DNA from: [Clostridium] asparagiforme DSM 15981
GTDB lineage: Bacteria; Bacillota; Clostridia; Lachnospirales; Lachnospiraceae
Assembly: GCA_025149125.1 (NCBI GenBank)
Contig: CP102272.1
Location: 2,976,001-3,040,000 of the forward strand
Reading direction: 5' to 3'
Length of the DNA: 64,000 nucleotides
Positions 1-7,961 of the stretch are shown piece after piece. Positions within the stretch are counted from its first letter, which is position 1, and each line of letters begins with the position of its first letter. The notes beneath the pieces were generated by a model that made no database searches, had not been told where the DNA came from, and saw only the letters and a list, made by a program, of their open reading frames with translations. The translations under genes and the position numbers were made by a program.

Positions 1-1456
1 TGGCCAGGCAGTTATGCTTTGCCAGGTAGCGAAGCACCGCGCAGGAGGCGGCGATGCGCTCCTGGGTGTTGGTTCCCCTCAGGATTTCGTCCACGATGCA
101 GACGGTGGGCGTTTCCGGTGTCAGGCTGTCGATGATGCGTTTCAGATAGTGGATCTCTTTAATATAGTAGCTTTCCCCGGACAGAATGTCGTCCCGCAGC
201 GCCATGGAGGTGATCAGGCCGGTCCGCGGCAGGGTCAGGCGGGCTGCGGAGCAGGTGAAAATGCTCTGGGCCAGCAGAACGTTGACCGCCACGGCCTTGA
301 TGAAGGTGGATTTGCCGGAGGCGTTGGAGCCGGTGACGATGCAGCTGCGGCGGATGGACGCAGAGTTGCTGACCGGATGGCTGAGAAGGGGATGATACAG
401 CTCTTCCGCCTCCAGCCGGCAGGGGGCGTCCTGCTCTGTGAAGGACGGTTCGCACCAGTGGGGCAGGCTGGCCCGGAAGGAGGCCACGGAGATGGCCATG
501 TCGATCTCGCCTACACGCTGGTATAAGGCCAGCAGGTCCTCCTTCCGGCCGTCCAGCTCCCGGAGCAGCTTGTTGTACCGGATGAAATCGCTGAGGGTGA
601 CGCCCACCAGGTAAGCGTTTAACAGGCTGAAGAGATCGCCGGACAGGCCGCTCTGCTCCCGGGTGTTCAGCCTCATGATTTTGCGGGCGGAGCGGGAGAA
701 GCGCTGGGCCAGCTCCCCGAGGTCGGGGGAGGGTTCCACGCCGCCGGACTTTCCGGGGTCCGACAGCAGCCTGGCGGTGCGGATGATCCCCAGAGTGGCG
801 CGCAGCATGGACAGATTGGCGCTGTACTTGTATTTCTGGAAGGAGTAGATCACCAGGTTGGACAGGGCGGCAAAGAGCGGGAACACCAGATAGCGGGTGT
901 CTAAGAGCAGGGCGCTGGGGAGGAAGGAGCAGAGCAGCAGCCCCCTCATAAACCGGTAAAACTGGATATTGGGGATCTCAAACCCCTTCAGATTGCGGAT
1001 GAACACGGGCAGATAGTAGCTGCCGTGCTCTTTTCCCAGGCAGTGGAGCAGATACGTTGCCCGCTCCCGCTCGGTTTCGTGCTCCCCGAAATAGCGAATC
1101 TTCCCACGCAGGGATTCCTCCGCCTCCCGGTTCTGGCTAAGGCGGTGGAGAGCCGTGTACAGCGCCTGCTCTCCGGCAAAGGAACGGCAGTTGTTGATGC
1201 GCAGGTAGACGGCATCCATTTCCAGATCATTCCAGGTGATTTCGTCGATCTGTTCCTGTTCGGAGAGGTTCGTCTGCTCAAAGTCCCAGTCATATTCAAT
1301 TCCGCCGTAATCCCGGTTTTCGCGCTGGGGAATGGCGCCGAAGCTCTGCCGCAGCAGGGCTTTTTTTCCGTTGCCAAAGTCCCGGCGGTTTTCCAGGCGG
1401 ATCAGAATGTAGGCCATAACTAAAATGCACAGTAGGATCAGTGTGTAAGGTTCCAT
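1..1456 (-). CDS. MutS-related membrane-anchored ATPase (partial, C-terminus outside window)
   Basis: The 485 codons visible begin at an ATG preceded by AAAGGAGGG. A hydrophobic segment opens the protein (about residues 4-20) and two more lie near residues 190-230, so it is probably membrane-bound. The C-terminal half is a MutS domain V-type ABC ATPase: Walker A TGSNASGKST at about 375-384 and Walker B TVCIVDEILRGTNT at about 450-463, running into the window edge. The mismatch-recognition domains of true MutS are absent. The family is widespread in Firmicutes and Bacteroidetes next to unrelated genes, and its role is not established; mismatch repair should not be assumed. The missing C-terminus should hold the rest of the ATPase. 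Confidence 0.85.
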   Translation of the reverse strand, partial: MEPYTLILLCILVMAYILIRLENRRDFGNGKKALLRQSFGAIPQRENRDYGGIEYDWDFEQTNLSEQEQIDEITWNDLEMDAVYLRINNCRSFAGEQALYTALHRLSQNREAEESLRGKIRYFGEHETERERATYLLHCLGKEHGSYYLPVFIRNLKGFEIPNIQFYRFMRGLLLCSFLPSALLLDTRYLVFPLFAALSNLVIYSFQKYKYSANLSMLRATLGIIRTARLLSDPGKSGGVEPSPDLGELAQRFSRSARKIMRLNTREQSGLSGDLFSLLNAYLVGVTLSDFIRYNKLLRELDGRKEDLLALYQRVGEIDMAISVASFRASLPHWCEPSFTEQDAPCRLEAEELYHPLLSHPVSNSASIRRSCIVTGSNASGKSTFIKAVAVNVLLAQSIFTCSAARLTLPRTGLITSMALRDDILSGESYYIKEIHYLKRIIDSLTPETPTVCIVDEILRGTNTQERIAASCAVLRYLAKHNCLA

Positions 1457-1711
1457 GGCGCGCCCTCCTTTGTTTCTTTCATTCTATCACAGTTCCCGGT
1501 GATTTATCTTACGATTTCCATAAATCAGCGGAGGTTTTCCGGATCAATTTTTTTAAAATAGAGCGGAAGGCTATAAAAAAATATAGACGGTAAACAGAAA
1601 AAAAGAAAGATAGGATAGAAAAAAATATACAAAATGATCGTTTAAAATGGTAAAAAAGCCAATATTTTCTAATTGAACCGGACATGATAGGAGAAAATGT
1701 ATAAAATATTA

Positions 1712-1740
1712 TTGACATGACGTAGAAAATATTCTATAAT
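1712..1740 (+). promoter_or_regulatory. Full-consensus sigma-A promoter of the ridA operon
   Basis: TTGACA at 1712-1717 and TATAAT at 1735-1740 are separated by exactly 17 bp, a perfect match to the vegetative consensus. It lies in a 317-bp AT-rich gap (1457-1773) with no convincing gene. The octamer AAAATATT occurs at 1703-1710 and again at 1726-1733, flanking the -35 box, and could be an operator. A short inverted repeat (GATTTAT/ATAAATC, 1501-1526) lies closer to the mutS-like gene. The rest of the gap holds nothing I recognise. Confidence 0.85.
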
Positions 1741-1773
1741 CAAGATAACAACAGAAAGGAGGAGCAGACGGCA

Positions 1774-2157
1774 ATGGAAACAGTCGAGACAAAGTTCTCC
1801 GTCCGCGACGGCGGCCACTACGTGCCTGGTGTAAAGCATAATCAGGTGCTGTACATATCCGGCCAGCTGTCCATTGACCCGGAGACGGGGAAAGTACCCG
1901 AGGGAGGGGTAAAGGCGGAGGCCAGACAGGCTCTGGCGAATCTGGATCTGGTGCTTCAGGAGGCCGGAGCCAGCCGGGAGGACGTGCTGCACTGCCGCGT
2001 GTACATCCCGGATGTGGCGTACTGGCCGGACTTGAATCAGGTGTACGCGGAATTCTTCGGGAGTCACTGCCCGGCCAGAGTCGTGGTGCCCACCAACAGG
2101 CTGTATAACGGCTGCCTGGTGGAGGTTGAGGCGATAGCGGCATGCGGAAAGGAATGA
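1774..2157 (+). CDS. ridA: RidA family (YjgF/YER057c/UK114) enamine/imine deaminase
   Basis: A 127-residue protein of the usual RidA length. Recognisable family features are the LYISGQLSIDPETGK strand-turn near the N-terminus, a helix with QALANLDLVLQEAG, and the C-terminal VEVEAIAA. RidA proteins hydrolyse reactive enamine/imine intermediates released by PLP enzymes and so protect other PLP enzymes from damage. The start follows AGAAAGGAGGAG. The gene is first in the operon and ends 4 bp before a PLP enzyme, which fits a dedicated detoxification partner. Catabolic-operon RidA paralogues can have narrower deaminase roles; the sequence alone does not decide this. Confidence 0.92.
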   Translation: METVETKFSVRDGGHYVPGVKHNQVLYISGQLSIDPETGKVPEGGVKAEARQALANLDLVLQEAGASREDVLHCRVYIPDVAYWPDLNQVYAEFFGSHCPARVVVPTNRLYNGCLVEVEAIAACGKE

Positions 2158-2161
2158 GATT

Positions 2162-3268
2162 ATGAATTACATGGAATTGGACACTCCGGCCCTGATCATT
2201 GACCGGGAAATCATGATGGACAACCTGCGCTTTATGCAGGAGTACGCAGACCGGCGCCATGTGGCGCTGCGCCCCCATACGAAGACCCACAAGATGCCGA
2301 GACTTGCTCTGATTCAGGAGGAGCTGGGGGCCAGGGGCGTCACCGTGGCCAAGGTGGGCGAGGCGGAGGTCATGGCGGAAGCGGGGCTGCGGGATATCTT
2401 CATTGCCAACGAGATCGTGGGCGAATCCAAGCTGGCCCGGATTCGGGAGCTGGCGAAAACCGTGGACATCTCCTTTGGCCTGGACTCCATTCCCCAGGCG
2501 GAGATGATCGAGAGGGCCTTTGCGGGAGCCCCAAAGCCCGCGCGGGTGCTGATCGAGATCGAGGTGGGGGAGGAGCGCTCCGGCGTCATTGAGGAGGCGG
2601 ACTATCTGGAACTGCTGGAATACTTAAAGGGGTGCAGAAATATTTCCCTGAAGGGCATTTTCTCCCACGACGGCAATTCTTACCAGGCAGCGGATATCCA
2701 GGAGTGCCGGGAGATTCACCTGACCGCCCAGAGACGGACCCTGCGGTTTGCCGAGCTGGCAAAGGAAGCGGGCATGGAGCTGGAGACCGTGAGCATCGGG
2801 TCCACTCCGTCCATGATGCACGACTTCCCCATTCTGGACGGCGTCACGGAGATCCGGCCGGGAACCTACATCTTTATGGACGCCTCCCAGGCCAACGCCT
2901 ACGGAAGCCTTGCGCGGAATGCGGCCACGATTCTGACCACCGTGATCAGCCGTCCCACCCTGGAGCGGGTGATCACCGACGTGGGGGCCAAGGGCATCAC
3001 CGCCCAGACCCGGAGCAAGGGCTTTTGCGCCACCAGAGGGCTGGGGCTGATCAAGGGCTGGCCCGAGGTTGAGATCTTCGACGTGTACGACGAGCACGCC
3101 ATTATTTACAACAAGGCTTTCCACGACGGAGTGCGGGTGGGCGACAAGGTGGAGATCATTCCCAACCACATCTGCCCGGTGGTGAACCTGCACGAGACGG
3201 CCTATCTGGTAACGGACGGGGAAGTGGTGGAGGAGATCCCGGTGGCCTGCAGAGGCAAGCTGAAGTAA
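2162..3268 (+). CDS. D-threonine aldolase / D-serine dehydratase-like PLP enzyme (alanine racemase N-terminal fold)
   Basis: A 368-residue fold-type III PLP enzyme. The PLP lysine is K41 in RPHTKTHK, the signature of the D-threonine aldolase/DSD1 family. The C-terminal NHICPVVNLH carries the His and Cys that bind the divalent metal in this family. Known members cleave D-threonine or D-3-hydroxyaspartate to glycine plus an aldehyde, or dehydrate D-serine. Which reaction occurs here cannot be read from the sequence. It follows ridA by 4 bp and precedes a nitrilase-family gene, so the substrate is probably a D-amino acid or hydroxylated D-amino acid whose product is processed by the downstream enzymes. 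Confidence 0.88.
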   Translation: MNYMELDTPALIIDREIMMDNLRFMQEYADRRHVALRPHTKTHKMPRLALIQEELGARGVTVAKVGEAEVMAEAGLRDIFIANEIVGESKLARIRELAKTVDISFGLDSIPQAEMIERAFAGAPKPARVLIEIEVGEERSGVIEEADYLELLEYLKGCRNISLKGIFSHDGNSYQAADIQECREIHLTAQRRTLRFAELAKEAGMELETVSIGSTPSMMHDFPILDGVTEIRPGTYIFMDASQANAYGSLARNAATILTTVISRPTLERVITDVGAKGITAQTRSKGFCATRGLGLIKGWPEVEIFDVYDEHAIIYNKAFHDGVRVGDKVEIIPNHICPVVNLHETAYLVTDGEVVEEIPVACRGKLK

Positions 3269-3347
3269 AATCATATGCCGGAGTTTCAGGCGGGTTTGAC
3301 GTTTGCAACCCACGCTGACGATTACTCCGGGGAAAGGCAGGAATCCG

Positions 3348-4175
3348 ATGACAAAACTGAGAGCAGCCATGCTGCAGACGCGGGTGTTCGCGGACAAGAT
3401 GGAGAATATCCGGGAGGCGGGGCGTAAGCTGGAAGCCCTGGAGGCAGAACAGGTGGACCTGGTGACCCTTCCGGAGATGTTCAACTGTCCGTATCAGACC
3501 CCCAATTTCCCAGTATACGCGGAACCCCAGGGCGGCCCGGCGTGGACGGCCTGCGCCGACCTGGCGAGAAAGCACAAAATCTATCTCTCCGCCGGTTCCA
3601 TGCCCGAGGTGGACGAGACCGGCCGGGTGTACAACACGGCCTATGTGTTCGACCGGCAGGGCAGACAGATCGCAAAGCACCGCAAGGCCCACCTGTTCGA
3701 CATCGACGTGAAGGGCGGCCAGTGCTTTAAGGAATCCGACACCCTGACCGCCGGGGATCAGGTGACGGTGTTCGACACGGAATTCGGGACAATGGGGCTG
3801 TGCATCTGCTACGATTTCCGGTTTCCGGAGCTGGCCCGCCTGATGGTGGAGAAGGGGGCTAAGGTGATTTTAGTGCCCGCGGCCTTCAACATGACCACCG
3901 GCCCGGCCCACTGGGAGATTCTGTTCCGCTGCCGGGCGCTGGATAACCAGGCCTTTGTGCTGGGCACGGCCCCGGCCAGGGATCCGTCCAGCGGCTACAC
4001 CTCCTGGGGTCACTCCATTGCCGTGTCGCCCTGGGGGGATATCCTGGGGCAGATGGACGAGCGGGAGGGGTGTATGATCCACACCCTGGATCTGGAGCGG
4101 GCCGGGGAGGTCCGGAACCAGCTGCCGTTGTTAAAGCACAGAAGGAAGGACATGTACCGTCTTGAGGAGTGCTGA
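3348..4175 (+). CDS. Carbon-nitrogen hydrolase, omega-amidase (Nit2)-like
   Basis: A 275-residue nitrilase-superfamily amidase with the full Glu-Lys-Cys triad: E43 in LPEMF, K113 in HRKAHLFD and C154 in CICYDFRFPE. The HRKxHLFD and CYDxRFPE motifs resemble omega-amidase (Nit2), which hydrolyses alpha-ketoglutaramate and alpha-ketosuccinamate to the keto acid and ammonia. I start at the ATG of MTKLRA, following GGAAAGGCAGG; an in-frame ATG at 3303 lacks family similarity. In this operon it could deamidate a keto-amide formed after the PLP enzyme or RidA step. Other amides remain possible. Confidence 0.87.
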   Translation: MTKLRAAMLQTRVFADKMENIREAGRKLEALEAEQVDLVTLPEMFNCPYQTPNFPVYAEPQGGPAWTACADLARKHKIYLSAGSMPEVDETGRVYNTAYVFDRQGRQIAKHRKAHLFDIDVKGGQCFKESDTLTAGDQVTVFDTEFGTMGLCICYDFRFPELARLMVEKGAKVILVPAAFNMTTGPAHWEILFRCRALDNQAFVLGTAPARDPSSGYTSWGHSIAVSPWGDILGQMDEREGCMIHTLDLERAGEVRNQLPLLKHRRKDMYRLEEC

Positions 4176-4227
4176 GGGGATTTAGGAACACACAGGAAAA
4201 AGAAAATGTGAGAACGGAGGTTACACA

Positions 4228-5097
4228 ATGTCAAATACGAATCAGAAGGCGGAGACCGTAGATCCTGTATTGAGCACAAAGGACGGCCGGTGGCCGATCT
4301 TTATCAAACTGTTTATCCTGTTGATCGCGGCCAGCGTGCTGGCGGAGCTGATCGGCACCGTCACCATCCCGTTAGGGCCCATTGGAAAGATCAGTATCAT
4401 CCCCATGATTTTCTCCATGATCATCGCGGTGCTGTTCACGCCGGATGCCCTGGGCCGGGTGATCGAGCCCTTAAAAAAGCTGTGCAGCGAGAAGGAAGTC
4501 CAGCTGAGCGAGAACGTGATCATGCTCATGCTGCTGATCCTGGGCGTGAAGCTGGGGACCAGCGCCGGGCCCAACATCCTCAAGATCGTTCAGGCCGGAC
4601 CGGCTCTGATCTTCCAGGAGTTCGGCAACCTGGGAACCATGCTCATCGGCCTGCCCTTCGCTATGATCCTGGGCATGCGCCGTGAGGCCGTGGGCGCCAC
4701 GGTCAGCATCTGCCGCGAGCCAACCCTGGGACTGATCAGCGAGAAATACGGAATCAACTCCCCCGAGGGCCTGGGCGTCATGGGAACCTACATGGTGGGA
4801 AACCTGTTCGGAACGCTGTTCTTCGGCCTTCTGGCCTCCCTGGCCGTGAACACGGGAATTCACCCCTACGCCCTGGCCATGGCCAGCGGCATGGGCTCCG
4901 GCTCCATGATGACCGCGGCCAGCACGTCCCTTGCGGAGATTCTTCCCAATATGAAGGACGAGATACTGGCCTACGCGGCTACTTCCAATATTATGACAAA
5001 TGTGACCGGCCTGTACATGGAGTGCTTTATCGCCATCCCGCTGGCCAATAAAATGTACCGGGTTTACAGCCGCCTGCTGCGGCGCAAAGAAGCGTAA
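4228..5097 (+). CDS. DUF3100 family integral membrane protein
   Basis: A 289-residue polytopic membrane protein with about seven or eight hydrophobic segments starting near residue 27 (FIKLFILLIAASVLAE). The polar stretches carry conserved-looking glycine-rich turns such as MASGMGSGSMMTAAS near residue 215-229. I recognise it as DUF3100, a family without an assigned function that often sits beside amidohydrolases. The start follows GGAGG. It precedes a smaller membrane protein by 15 bp, and together they look like a two-subunit carrier for the substrate of this operon; that role is inferred from context. Confidence 0.75.
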   Translation: MSNTNQKAETVDPVLSTKDGRWPIFIKLFILLIAASVLAELIGTVTIPLGPIGKISIIPMIFSMIIAVLFTPDALGRVIEPLKKLCSEKEVQLSENVIMLMLLILGVKLGTSAGPNILKIVQAGPALIFQEFGNLGTMLIGLPFAMILGMRREAVGATVSICREPTLGLISEKYGINSPEGLGVMGTYMVGNLFGTLFFGLLASLAVNTGIHPYALAMASGMGSGSMMTAASTSLAEILPNMKDEILAYAATSNIMTNVTGLYMECFIAIPLANKMYRVYSRLLRRKEA

Positions 5098-5112
5098 AGG
5101 GAGGGAATGGAT

Positions 5113-5580
5113 ATGTCGGCAAAACTTGAAAATATGTTAAATCAGCTTAAGGTATTGATCCTCTGCGGCCTGGCGGTTCTGGCCACGCAGGCGGTGAACT
5201 TAAAGGGCGAGTTGGACATTCTGCCCGCCACCCTGGGTATGCTCATCATCATCGCAGTGTCCATCGCAGCCCTCAAAATCAAGGAGGCGCTGCCCCTGCA
5301 GATTCCGGCCTTCGCCTGGGCTTCCCTGCTGTCGCTGCTTTTGACCACCCCCTGGAGCCCGGTGCAGGGCCTGATCCTGGACCTGACCAAGCAGATTTCC
5401 GCGGGCCAGATCGGCACCGTGATCCTGGCCATCGCAGGCGTTTCCATCGGCTGCAAACTGGACGACATCAAAAAACTCAGCTGGAAAATCATTTTGACAG
5501 CCTTTGTGGTGTTCATCGGCACGTTCTTCGGATCGGCTCTTGTGGCGGAACTCATTCTGAAACTGCAGGGAATTATTTGA
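5113..5580 (+). CDS. Small integral membrane protein, probable partner of the DUF3100 protein
   Basis: A 155-residue protein with about five hydrophobic segments and a Lys-rich turn (CKLDDIKKLSWK) before the last one. I place the start at the ATG at 5113 because GGAGG at 5100-5104 is 8 nt upstream of it, while the earlier in-frame ATG at 5107 is only 2 nt from that site. It resembles half of a symmetric carrier and follows the DUF3100 gene closely. I recognise no named family with certainty. Co-directional spacing supports joint function with the upstream membrane protein. Confidence 0.7.
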   Translation: MSAKLENMLNQLKVLILCGLAVLATQAVNLKGELDILPATLGMLIIIAVSIAALKIKEALPLQIPAFAWASLLSLLLTTPWSPVQGLILDLTKQISAGQIGTVILAIAGVSIGCKLDDIKKLSWKIILTAFVVFIGTFFGSALVAELILKLQGII

Positions 5581-5614
5581 TGAGGGCCTGACAGGCCCCA
5601 CGGGAGAGACGGAT

Positions 5615-6949
5615 ATGAACATCGAGGAATTAAAACAGAAAGCCATCCAAACGATTGACCAAAGGCGGGAGGTTTACCTGGCCCTGGGCAGGAAAATTTA
5701 CGAGAACCCGGAGACCGGCTACCGGGAGGTGAAGACCACACAGACCCTGGCGGATGCGCTGGAAGCGCTGGGGCTTGAGACGGAGCGGGATATCGCGGTT
5801 ACCGGGTGCAGAGCCCGGGCAAATGCCCACAAGGAGGGGCCGAAGGTGGTGGTGATGGGGGAGTTGGACTCCGTGATCTGTCTGGACCACCCGGACTGCG
5901 ACCGCCGGACCGGAGCGGTCCACGCCTGCGGCCACAATATTCAGACCACTGTGATGTACGGGATCGCGGACGCGTTTACCCACGCGGGTCTGTTTGACGA
6001 GCTGGACGGAAAGATCGACTTTATGGCGGTTCCCGCGGAGGAGTACATTGAGATGGACTACCGGGAAGGGCTGCGCAGGGAGGGAAAGCTTCACTATTTC
6101 AGCGGCAAGGCGGAGCTGACCTACCGCGGCGCTTTTGACGACGCGGACATGTGTATGATGGTCCACAACTTCCCCATCAGCGCCGGGGGCTACCGCCTGG
6201 CGCCCTGCAACACGGGCAACGGCTTTATCGGCAAGAACACCGTGTTTATGGGCAGGCAGTCCCACGCGGGCGCGGCGCCCTGGGACGGCATCAACGCCCT
6301 CAACATGGCCAGCCTGGCCATGAGCGCCATGGCTTACCAGAGGGAGACTTTTAAGGAGGAGGACACGGTCCGGGTCCACCAGATTATCAACAAGGGCGGC
6401 GACATCGTCAACGCGGTTCCGGCGGACGTGCATCTGGAGACCACGGTGCGGGCCGGGAACTTAAAAGCCCTGAAGGAGACCAACGAGAAGATCAACCGCT
6501 GCATCGAGGGCGCAGTGATCGCCCTGGGAGGCGAGGCCCAGGTGACCGACATGCCGGGGCAGATGCCCCTGAAGGCGGACCCGGGCCTGGCGCAGTGTTT
6601 CAAGGAAAATGCCCTGCGCTTTTACCGGGAGGAGGAGATTCTGCCCTGCTTAAAGAGTACGGCGTCCTTTGACATGGGCGATTTATCCCTGTTCATGCCG
6701 GTGCTCCACGGCATCACCTCGGGCATCGAGGGCGGCCTGCACTCTAAGGATTACCGCATCGTGGACGAGGAGGACGCATACATCACGCCCATGAAGATCA
6801 TGGCCTGCACGCTGATCGACCTGCTGGCAGGCGGCGCCTCCCGGGCGAAGGAAATTTGCGGACAGTTCCGGCCGGTGATGAGCAAGGAGGAGTATCTCCA
6901 GTACCTTGTGGACACCCAACAGCAGCATCATTACGGGAACATGCAATAG
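5615..6949 (+). CDS. M20 family amidohydrolase (aminobenzoyl-glutamate hydrolase-like)
   Basis: A 444-residue M20D-type metallo-amidohydrolase. Metal-binding signatures include HACGHN (H103-N108), the PAEEY stretch around residue 141 and a late HSKDYRIVDEED region. A lid/dimerisation domain with GRQSHAGAAPWDGINAL follows mid-protein. Relatives cleave N-acyl or gamma-linked amino acids, for example AbgA/AbgB on p-aminobenzoyl-glutamate. It is cytosolic (no signal peptide) and last in the operon, so it could release an amino acid from an imported conjugate before the PLP enzyme acts. Substrate is not deducible. Confidence 0.85.
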   Translation: MNIEELKQKAIQTIDQRREVYLALGRKIYENPETGYREVKTTQTLADALEALGLETERDIAVTGCRARANAHKEGPKVVVMGELDSVICLDHPDCDRRTGAVHACGHNIQTTVMYGIADAFTHAGLFDELDGKIDFMAVPAEEYIEMDYREGLRREGKLHYFSGKAELTYRGAFDDADMCMMVHNFPISAGGYRLAPCNTGNGFIGKNTVFMGRQSHAGAAPWDGINALNMASLAMSAMAYQRETFKEEDTVRVHQIINKGGDIVNAVPADVHLETTVRAGNLKALKETNEKINRCIEGAVIALGGEAQVTDMPGQMPLKADPGLAQCFKENALRFYREEEILPCLKSTASFDMGDLSLFMPVLHGITSGIEGGLHSKDYRIVDEEDAYITPMKIMACTLIDLLAGGASRAKEICGQFRPVMSKEEYLQYLVDTQQQHHYGNMQ

Positions 6950-6956
6950 ACAGGCA

Positions 6957-7006
6957 CAAAAAGAGAGCCCGGACGGCAGTGAGTAGATCGCTGCCGCCCG
7001 GGCTCT
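6957..7006 (-). terminator. Rho-independent terminator of the YheO-like regulator gene
   Basis: AGAGCCCGG at 6964-6972 pairs with CCGGGCTCT at 6998-7006, extended by CGGCAG/CTGCCG (6974-6979 with 6991-6996). Read on the minus strand the hairpin is followed by TTTTT (6958-6962). On the plus strand there is no T-run, so it best serves the minus-strand regulator, though it sits between convergent genes and may impede both transcripts. Confidence 0.75.
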
Positions 7007-7039
7007 CCCTCGGCCTCCGGCGGGGGTCTGCGCGCCGCA

Positions 7040-7681
7040 TCAGCCCCCGTTTTTGCGGATTTCGTCCAGGTAGCTGTAAACGGTGACCTTGGAAATCTTC
7101 ATCCGCTCCGCCACCTTGTCCAGGGTGCCCTTGATGGTGAAAATTTCCCGGTCGTTCATAAAGCGGATCAGGGCGATCTTCTGGTCCCGGCTCATGGACT
7201 CCACGTCCTGATCGCCGATGGTCCGGTCGATGATGTCGTCCACGATCTCGCGGATGCTGGACACCACGTCCACCTCCTCCGCTGGGGGAACGATGGCGTC
7301 CGGCATACCGAGCAGCGTGCTGATATCCCCCATAAACTGGACGATGCGGGAGAGGTCGATGTTGACGCAGAGGGCGCCGATGACCTTGCCGTTTAAGTCG
7401 CGGATCAGAGCGGTGGAGGATTTGATTTTTTTGCCGTCCTTTCCTTCCATAATATAGTTGGCGCAGCAGTCGTTGTTGAACTTGCGGGAGAGCAGGACCT
7501 CCTTCACAAAATATTCAGTGAAGCTCTCGCCCACCGCACGGTTGGTGACAACGTTGTTCTCCGTGTACACCACGGAATTTTGTGGCCTGTCGAAGTCGTG
7601 GATGATGACCTCGCAGTGGCTCCCGAAGGTCTGGGAGATCAGTTTGGCTACCGGAATATAATTTTCTAAAATGGGATGCAT
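7040..7681 (-). CDS. YheO/DauR-like transcriptional regulator (PAS-like + HTH)
   Basis: A 213-residue regulator with an N-terminal YheO-type PAS-like sensor (about residues 5-120, including FGSHCEVIIHDF and GKVIGALCVNIDLS) and a C-terminal helix-turn-helix (about 165-213, ending in KVAERMKISKVTVYSYLDEI). The start is the ATG at 7681, 6 nt downstream of AAGGAG; an upstream in-frame ATG at 7714 lacks a site. DauR of this family controls D-arginine catabolism. Convergence with the RidA/D-threonine-aldolase operon makes that operon the likely target; this is inference. Confidence 0.85.
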   Translation of the reverse strand: MHPILENYIPVAKLISQTFGSHCEVIIHDFDRPQNSVVYTENNVVTNRAVGESFTEYFVKEVLLSRKFNNDCCANYIMEGKDGKKIKSSTALIRDLNGKVIGALCVNIDLSRIVQFMGDISTLLGMPDAIVPPAEEVDVVSSIREIVDDIIDRTIGDQDVESMSRDQKIALIRFMNDREIFTIKGTLDKVAERMKISKVTVYSYLDEIRKNGG

Positions 7682-7735
7682 GAGTTTCTCCTTGCACCAG
7701 TGATTGATTTTCACACCGGAATGTTTTATACTACC

Positions 7736-7764
7736 AGTATATAGAAAAAAATTTATGAATTCAA
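7736..7764 (-). promoter_or_regulatory. Promoter of the YheO-like regulator
   Basis: Read on the minus strand, TTGAAT (7759-7764) and TATACT (7736-7741) are separated by 17 bp. This places transcription start about 45-50 bp before the ATG at 7681. Confidence 0.65.
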
Positions 7765-7805
7765 TGAGAAAATGCAGTATTTAGAAAAAGTTTAGGAATT
7801 TGCAG

Positions 7806-7929
7806 TAACCGTTCAGACGGCGGGGAAAATGGCGTGGGAAGCCGCGTCAAGCTCGCTTGTAAGCGGCTTCCCGCGCCATTTTTCACATCGGATGGATATC
7901 CGATGCTTCTTGACCGGTCTGAACTGTTA
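7806..7929. repeat. Structured intergenic repeat, copy 1
   Basis: An outer stem (7806-7818 with 7917-7929, 12 of 13 pairs) encloses a 20-bp hairpin (7826-7845 with 7863-7882, one G-U) and an 8-bp hairpin (7886-7893 with 7898-7905, loop GGAT). The 17-nt loop of the first hairpin contains CAAGC/GCTTG. The loop, the top of that stem, the second hairpin and the following CTTCTTGACCGGTCT recur at 59449-59578, while the lower stem differs but stays paired. It lies between the divergent regulator and nadX genes. Function unknown. Confidence 0.8.
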
Positions 7930-7961
7930 CAACTTGCATAGAATAAATTATGGAGGAAGCG

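Noticed and set aside
1509..1718. 69-codon minus-strand frame in the AT-rich gap before ridA
   Set aside because: It overlaps the consensus promoter, has no ribosome-binding site, and its Phe/Ser/Ile-rich product reflects the AT-rich composition.
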